Part shown: positions 59,526 to 64,000 of the stretch, in pieces
Layout: the number at the start of each line of letters is the position of its first letter
Numbering within the stretch: the stretch's first letter is position 1
DNA from: Rhodospirillaceae bacterium
GTDB lineage: Bacteria; Pseudomonadota; Alphaproteobacteria; Rhodospirillales; Rhodospirillaceae
Length of the DNA: 64,000 nt
NCBI GenBank assembly: GCA_002737725.1
Contig: NSIP01000003.1
Location: forward strand, 84,501-148,500
Reading direction: 5' to 3'
Made by a program: the position numbers and the translations under genes
Notes under the pieces: model-generated
Told to the model about the DNA's origin: nothing
The model's database searches: none
The model's input: only the letters and a program-made list of their open reading frames with translations

Positions 59526-60227
59526 TTAAAAAACGGCTGCAAACTTCAACGCAAATTCGTTCCCTGGCTTCACGATGCCTAAGACCGCCTCCGCAAAGAC
59601 CACGGCCCAAATCGATAAAACCCAAGGCCGCGCCCCATTGAGTCCCTTGTTCATGAGGAAATTCTGCTCATCGGTGATGGAGCCCTTCGCCAGCGCTTGA
59701 AGGCCGACAATAAAGCCCGGCAAGTGTCTGCGGATCATGACGCCGGCAAAAATCAAATAAGCAAACAGGGCCACTTTTGCCGTCAGCCACGGTGTGTCAG
59801 GGAGCCGGTCGGTGGCGAGCGTATAGATGACGGAGGCGATGATTCCCGCGATCAAAGCGCGACGCAGCCAATAGTCGACCGTCCCCAAAGTTTTAGAGAG
59901 CGCGCTGCCGTGGCTAAAGTGCATGTAAATTACCATGAAACACCACACGGGTGCCAGCAGCCAAAGGACGATCATCTGCCCCGGATAATGATCGATGCCT
60001 TGCAGACTGGCCAAGGTTCCGCCAATGGTCAGCATCAGCGTCATGCAAATTCTGGGAATAAGATCGAGATCCATCATAATCTTCGACGCGACCATCCGCG
60101 TTTCAGCTGAGTATTTGGGATTGACCACGAAGCCGCTGGAATAAAACACCCCCACGTCGCCGCCGAGCCAATAAACAAAGCCTAAGATATGTAAAATGAT
60201 AAAAAGCTCGTAAGCGAATTCGGTCAT
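59526..60227 (-). CDS. Unassigned integral membrane protein
   Basis: 233 residues with about six hydrophobic helices. The first carries ELFIILHILGFVYWLGGDVGVF, with His and Gly-Gly-Asp placed as in CopD/DUF2269-type or haem-associated membrane proteins. Other helices: VLWLLAPVWCFMVIYMHFSHG, ALIAGIIASVIYTLA and VALFAYLIFAGVMIR. Function unknown. Single gene between the tRNA-Val element and the SDR, on the same strand as that SDR but 148 bases away. Confidence 0.65.
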   Translation of the reverse strand: MTEFAYELFIILHILGFVYWLGGDVGVFYSSGFVVNPKYSAETRMVASKIMMDLDLIPRICMTLMLTIGGTLASLQGIDHYPGQMIVLWLLAPVWCFMVIYMHFSHGSALSKTLGTVDYWLRRALIAGIIASVIYTLATDRLPDTPWLTAKVALFAYLIFAGVMIRRHLPGFIVGLQALAKGSITDEQNFLMNKGLNGARPWVLSIWAVVFAEAVLGIVKPGNEFALKFAAVF

Positions 60228-60375
60228 CGATTGTCCCCTTAAGACTGTCCTAGATTGTTCTTTATGAGATTGCCGACGCGCCTTCGTGAGAGGGCGTTGG
60301 TGATCGAAAGCCTAGTCTACACGAAAGCACTCGACCCTGGCTAGAAGTTGGCGGACGGAAGTTTTCCAACATGCC

Positions 60376-61086
60376 TCACCATGCAATCAACTCGCCATTA
60401 TAAAGCCAGAACTGGCCCGAGCTTTCGGGCGTAAGGTCGGCGATCACGCGCCGTAAACTGGCCATGGCCTGGGGGGCCAGCAGGGTTGCGCCGTCGCCGC
60501 CCATGCGGGTGCGGACCCAACCGGGGCAAAAGGCTGCCGTGATCACGCCACGACTTTTGAGATCGAACGAGAGGTTGCGCATCAGCATGTTGGCGGCTGA
60601 TTTACTTGTACGATAAGCGATGGTGCGGCCTTCCGCGCGCGTGATCGATCCGACCGAGGATGTGATGGTGACGATTTTTTTCTGCGCGCTGGCACTGATG
60701 TTGTCGATCAACGCTTCAGCCATTTTCATCGGTGCCATAGCGTTAACGCGAAACAGCCCCGCCCACATGTCGTAATCCATATGGCCGAATTCTTGGCGCG
60801 GGTCGTTCTCGGCTTTGGCTTTGGGGCCAAATACGCCTGCGTTATTCAGCAGAATGTCGATGGGCCGCCTCTTCAACTCGCGTGCAAGCCTGTCGATGGC
60901 AGCAAAATCAGACACATCAAGCGCATGGACATTGAGGCTGGGGTACTGCTTGTCTAGTTCCTGCAACTCAGCGCTGTCAGCGGGGTTGCGTGCCGTGGCA
61001 ATCACGTTCCAGCCATCGGCGGCGTACTGGCGCGCAAGTTCTAACCCTAATCCACGGCTTGCCCCTGTAATCAGTGCGGTCGGCAT
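60376..61086 (-). CDS. SDR family oxidoreductase
   Basis: 236 residues from ATG 61086, with AGGAG eight bases upstream. The C-factor/carbonyl-reductase-like pattern: ALITGASRGLGLELARQYA at the N-terminus, LLNNAGVFGPKA, catalytic Ser in TITSSVGSITRAEG and Tyr/Lys in IAYRTSKSAANML. Cytoplasmic, with no signal, in contrast to its relative at 58555, with which it shares order and length of the core. Divergent from the MDR gene at 61161 (74 bases). Substrate not deducible. Confidence 0.9.
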   Translation of the reverse strand: MPTALITGASRGLGLELARQYAADGWNVIATARNPADSAELQELDKQYPSLNVHALDVSDFAAIDRLARELKRRPIDILLNNAGVFGPKAKAENDPRQEFGHMDYDMWAGLFRVNAMAPMKMAEALIDNISASAQKKIVTITSSVGSITRAEGRTIAYRTSKSAANMLMRNLSFDLKSRGVITAAFCPGWVRTRMGGDGATLLAPQAMASLRRVIADLTPESSGQFWLYNGELIAW

Positions 61087-61160
61087 AGCGCTTTCTCCTG
61101 ATTGATTCGCAACCAACCTACCATAGGATGGCGTCACGCGTAGTTGAGGGAATGGGGTAG

Positions 61161-62201
61161 ATGGCAGAGAAAAATCGTCAGTGGTGTTTGAAACGTCGGG
61201 TCGAGGCTAGTGAGCTGATTGGCGCGCAGAATTTTGAGTTTATCGAGACTGACATCCCGGCGCCAGCCGACGGACAAGTGTTGGTGCGCACGCTGGTGCT
61301 GGGCACCTCGCCTGCGCAACGCGGCTATGTCTCGGACGGACGCAGTATGCACGAGAAGCTGGCCGTGGGCGCAGTCATGCGCGGGCGCGGCGTGGCTGTG
61401 GTGGTCGAGAGTAAACACGCAGCCTTTAAGCCGGGCGACGTGCTGACAGCATCCGTCGGCTGGCAGGATTATTCTGTGCATACGCCGACCGAATCCAACA
61501 TGAGCATTTTTAATATCGCCAAAATCACGAACGCCACTAAACCGCTGAGCTTGCATATCGGCCTATTGGGCGGGGCAGGGGCCACGGCGTACTTCGGCCT
61601 GTTGGATGTAGGCCAAGCCAAAGCCGGTGATACGGTGGTGGTGTCGGCGGCCGCAGGTGGCATTGGCTCGCTCGCAGGCCAAATCGCTAAACTCAACGGC
61701 TGCCGAGTCATTGGTATTTGCGGCAGCGACGCCAAAGCACAATGGATCACGCGCGATCTGAAAATGGATGGCGCCATCAACTACAAAACCGAGAATGTCG
61801 AGGCGCGACTGAAGGAGCTCTGCCCCCAGGGCGTGAAAGTGTTCTTCGATAATGTGGGCGGCGCTGTGTTAGAAGCTGTGCTGAACAACTTGGCGACCCG
61901 CGCACGCATTGCCATTTGCGGGTTCATTTCAACTGACTATGCCATCGGTCAGCAATCGGGACTCGCCAACTACGGAAACTTGGTGCGCAATCGGGCGCGC
62001 ATTGAAGGCTTTTATATCTTCGATTACATCCCGCGCTTTGCAGAGTCCGAGGCCAAATTGCGCGCGTGGTACGAGGCCGGTCAGATTTCATCATGCGAGG
62101 ATTTCGACGATGGCCTGGAGCGCATGCCCGACACGCTGGCGAGTTTGTTCAAAGGAACAAATCAGGGCGTGAAGATGAACCGCGTAGCGCCCGATCCATA
62201 A
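61161..62201 (+). CDS. NADP-dependent oxidoreductase (MDR, CurA/leukotriene-B4-dehydrogenase-like)
   Basis: 346 residues. N-terminus NRQWCLKRRVEASELIGAQNFEFIE; the PTGR-type substrate domain has LGTSPAQRGYVSD. Rossmann part: VVSAAAGGIGSLAGQIAKLNGCRVIGICGS, then DGAINYKTEN and VFFDNVGGAVLEAVL. C-terminal YGNLVRNRARIEGFYIFDYIPRF. These enzymes reduce the C=C bond of enones or curcumin-like compounds with NADPH and need no zinc. It is a different branch from the three MDR copies at 38-41.7 kb. Confidence 0.92.
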   Translation: MAEKNRQWCLKRRVEASELIGAQNFEFIETDIPAPADGQVLVRTLVLGTSPAQRGYVSDGRSMHEKLAVGAVMRGRGVAVVVESKHAAFKPGDVLTASVGWQDYSVHTPTESNMSIFNIAKITNATKPLSLHIGLLGGAGATAYFGLLDVGQAKAGDTVVVSAAAGGIGSLAGQIAKLNGCRVIGICGSDAKAQWITRDLKMDGAINYKTENVEARLKELCPQGVKVFFDNVGGAVLEAVLNNLATRARIAICGFISTDYAIGQQSGLANYGNLVRNRARIEGFYIFDYIPRFAESEAKLRAWYEAGQISSCEDFDDGLERMPDTLASLFKGTNQGVKMNRVAPDP

Positions 62202-62203
62202 GG

Positions 62204-63730
62204 TCAATCGACGAGTTCAATCGTCTCGTAATTCAGTTTGCCTTTCTGCGGGGCATAGTTCTTCACGCGCTTGGCCACACCTTCGAGCAGCGGAATCTCA
62301 TGGAGCATGATGGCTGTGGCTTCGTCGTGATAGAAGCGTAAAACCTCGCTGGTAAGTTTAGCGCGTTGTTCTAAATCCGGGGCCGACATCGCGGCCTTGA
62401 AGGTCGGCATAATACGCTGGTCGCAATACCAGGGCTTGGGCCACAGGCACGAATGAAGACGCAGCGTGCGTAAGGGCTCGAATGTTGGCCACGACCCAAA
62501 CACCTGGCTGAAGGCATCGCCCTTCCATTCGCCCTGATTAATGATGCGTATCATTTGTGGGGTGGGGATGGTGATGAGATTGAGCTTCACATTCACCGCA
62601 GCCAGATTGTTGGCCACAAACTGATAGATCGGCCCATCGCCCGCGTTGGACGACACAATCACTTCCGCATCCAACGTAAAACCTTTTTCGTAGCCCGCCT
62701 CTTTCAGCAGCGATTTGGCTTTGGCTGGGTCGTAGGGGTAGGGTTTGAGGTCGGGGTCGTAACCCAGCAAGCCTTCCACGGCACCTTGCGTGGCCGGGCG
62801 GCTGAAGCCCTGCAAAATAACTTTTGTGATCGACACTTTGTCGACGGCGTAGTTCAGCGCTTGCCGCACCCGGACATCGGCAGCAGGTTTGCCGGGTTCG
62901 ACAACCAGCGACAGCGAGATCACGTCATGAGGTTGGCGCTTATGTAAAAGTCCACCTGCAGCTTCGATCTCGGGCAGTTCGTCTGGTCCCATGCCGATGG
63001 CGATGTCAGCCTGGCCCGTCAACAGGGCCTGAAGTCGTCCTGTACTCTCGGCCATTTCGCGAATTTCAAGCGCTTTGACTTTCGGCGCGCGCCACGACAG
63101 CGCATTGGGCACATAGTCAATTTTCGCATCTCCCCATTTTGCCAGTTTGAACGGGCCCGTGCCGACGGGATTGCGAGTGAATTCCACTGGCCCCAGTTTG
63201 CGCCACGCTTCGGGCTCGAGAATAAAAAGCGCCGAAAGTTCGCGCGGCAAAATGGCATTGGGTTGCGCCGTCTCCACAAGTACTGTGCGGGTATCGAGTG
63301 CGCGTGCGGTTGTGATGCTCTCGAGTTGGCGCGCGACAGGTTGCAAAGCCCCGTCGCCTTGCTTCAGGCCCATAATGTTATCGACGATATCTTGAGCGAC
63401 GAGGGGTTTGCCGTTGGAAAACGTCACGCCTTCACGCAGCTTAAATTCCCAGCTTGTCGGTGAGGCGCGCTCCCACGAGGTCGCCAATTCAGGCATCAGC
63501 GTGCCGTCTTCGCCAAAGGTGGTCAGCGCCTCGTAGATGGGCGACCAGGTGTAGGTGGCAAACACGCTGACGGATTTGCGCGGGTCGGCGCCACCTGGCG
63601 GGAATGTGACCACCGCCACACGCAGGGTTTGGTCGGCATGAGCTGGTGCAGCCCAAAGACCCGATGCGAGGATACAGAAACCCCATAACCCGAGCGCGAG
63701 TAACTGATTGAAACTTTTGAAGACGGCCAT
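62204..63730 (-). CDS. Peptide ABC transporter substrate-binding protein
   Basis: 508 residues from ATG 63730, where a Sec signal peptide begins (QLLALGLWGFCILASGLW, cleaved near HADQ); the frame extends to 63973 without export features. Family 5 binding-protein features: YTWSPIYEALTTFGEDGTLMPELATSWE, EFKLREGVTFSNGKPLVAQDIVDN, VRQALNYAVDKVSITKVILQG and DPAKAKSLLKEAGYEKGF. No permease or ATPase genes lie adjacent. Sequence clearly differs from the first peptide-binding protein (8833), so the two likely bind different ligands. Stop codons of this gene and the MDR gene are two bases apart. Confidence 0.92.
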   Translation of the reverse strand: MAVFKSFNQLLALGLWGFCILASGLWAAPAHADQTLRVAVVTFPPGGADPRKSVSVFATYTWSPIYEALTTFGEDGTLMPELATSWERASPTSWEFKLREGVTFSNGKPLVAQDIVDNIMGLKQGDGALQPVARQLESITTARALDTRTVLVETAQPNAILPRELSALFILEPEAWRKLGPVEFTRNPVGTGPFKLAKWGDAKIDYVPNALSWRAPKVKALEIREMAESTGRLQALLTGQADIAIGMGPDELPEIEAAGGLLHKRQPHDVISLSLVVEPGKPAADVRVRQALNYAVDKVSITKVILQGFSRPATQGAVEGLLGYDPDLKPYPYDPAKAKSLLKEAGYEKGFTLDAEVIVSSNAGDGPIYQFVANNLAAVNVKLNLITIPTPQMIRIINQGEWKGDAFSQVFGSWPTFEPLRTLRLHSCLWPKPWYCDQRIMPTFKAAMSAPDLEQRAKLTSEVLRFYHDEATAIMLHEIPLLEGVAKRVKNYAPQKGKLNYETIELVD

Positions 63731-63863
63731 AACCTGATCATAAATCCTTTGCGTGGGCGTGCAATCAGCTGAAATACGAATATGAGAGGGGAATAGTTGA
63801 ATTATGCCTATGCCGCCGCTGCCGATTGGATAAGATAGACATAGAGAATAGGGAGATTCATGG

Positions 63864-64000
63864 ATGCGACTTTTGATTTTGGCAATAATCGATTTTTTAG
63901 CAGGAGTATCATTTGCAAGTGCCATGTCCATCGAGAGCCGGTCTGATCGCAATATCGCGTTTGTTCGTAGCACCCCATTTGGCGATATGGCCGACTACTA
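63864..64000 (+). CDS. Start of an exported hypothetical protein (partial)
   Basis: ATG 63864 has GGGAG about eight bases upstream and encodes MRLLILAIIDFLAGVSFASA, a signal-peptide-like start, followed by SIESRSDRNIAFVRSTPFGD to the window end (45 codons visible). Too short for a family call. An ATG four bases earlier opens a different frame that stops after 29 codons and is rejected. Confidence 0.5.
   Translation, partial: MRLLILAIIDFLAGVSFASAMSIESRSDRNIAFVRSTPFGDMADY

Overview
This window looks like chromosome of an alphaproteobacterium, probably an environmental or uncultured lineage. Pointers are the BioMNY biotin transporter, the sufR-B-C-D-S-U-T-A order, an alphaproteobacterial-type Zur palindrome, 17-kDa (RT0821-type) surface antigens, a HIG1-like small protein, PhoX/DUF839 and several large TonB-dependent receptors. 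No rRNA, CRISPR array or origin was seen; there is one tRNA.

Layout. 1-7950: a SapC fragment, an exported PhoD phosphatase, an Oar-like TonB receptor and an exported PhoX phosphatase, plausibly a phosphate-ester scavenging group. 8026-12702: DNA glycosylase, orphan peptide-binding protein, YaaA, and two double-DUF1330 proteins (one cytosolic, one exported). 12717-17137: a tightly overlapping operon bioM-bioN-bioY-acyl-CoA ligase-thiolase; the thiolase lacks its second catalytic cysteine. 17275-19706: ZnuD-like TonB receptor with a DUF2946-like partner. 19809-21953: three tandem 17-kDa-antigen paralogues, the middle one frame-broken. 22204-24404: OmpR-type two-component system. 24607-26690: MFS exporter and SDR. 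26873-30181: surface-glycan group (GT4, GINT1-N-like propeller protein, O-antigen ligase). 30182-30883: no confident gene, but a TetR-type operator over a promoter. 30884-34061: CMD, DUF1838, PCuAC-like protein and methyltransferase. 34071-37271: large autotransporter. 38029-41961: three tandem zinc-free MDR oxidoreductases interleaved with two small genes broken by in-frame TAA codons. 42035-44437: an internally duplicated beta-lactamase-fold hydrolase. 44480-47937: KdpE remnant and the zinc regulon (zur-znuC-znuB divergent from znuA around a Zur box). 47934-48636: broken formyltransferase. 48842-55481: complete SUF iron-sulfur operon. 55584-57000: HIG1-like protein and N-formylglutamate amidohydrolase. 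57238-59430: tRNA-Val(GAC), whose 3' end is duplicated 2.1 kb downstream, bracketing an IS1380-type remnant and a Tat-signal SDR. 59526-63730: membrane protein, SDR, NADP-dependent oxidoreductase and a second orphan peptide-binding protein. A partial exported protein starts at 63864.

Two themes stand out. One is nutrient and metal acquisition: phosphate, biotin, zinc and peptides, with TonB receptors. The other is unusually frequent gene decay: at least six broken genes or remnants, several by single-base changes. Either this lineage is losing genes or the assembly carries base errors; read mapping would separate the two. All functional names are from reading the sequence, with no database search.
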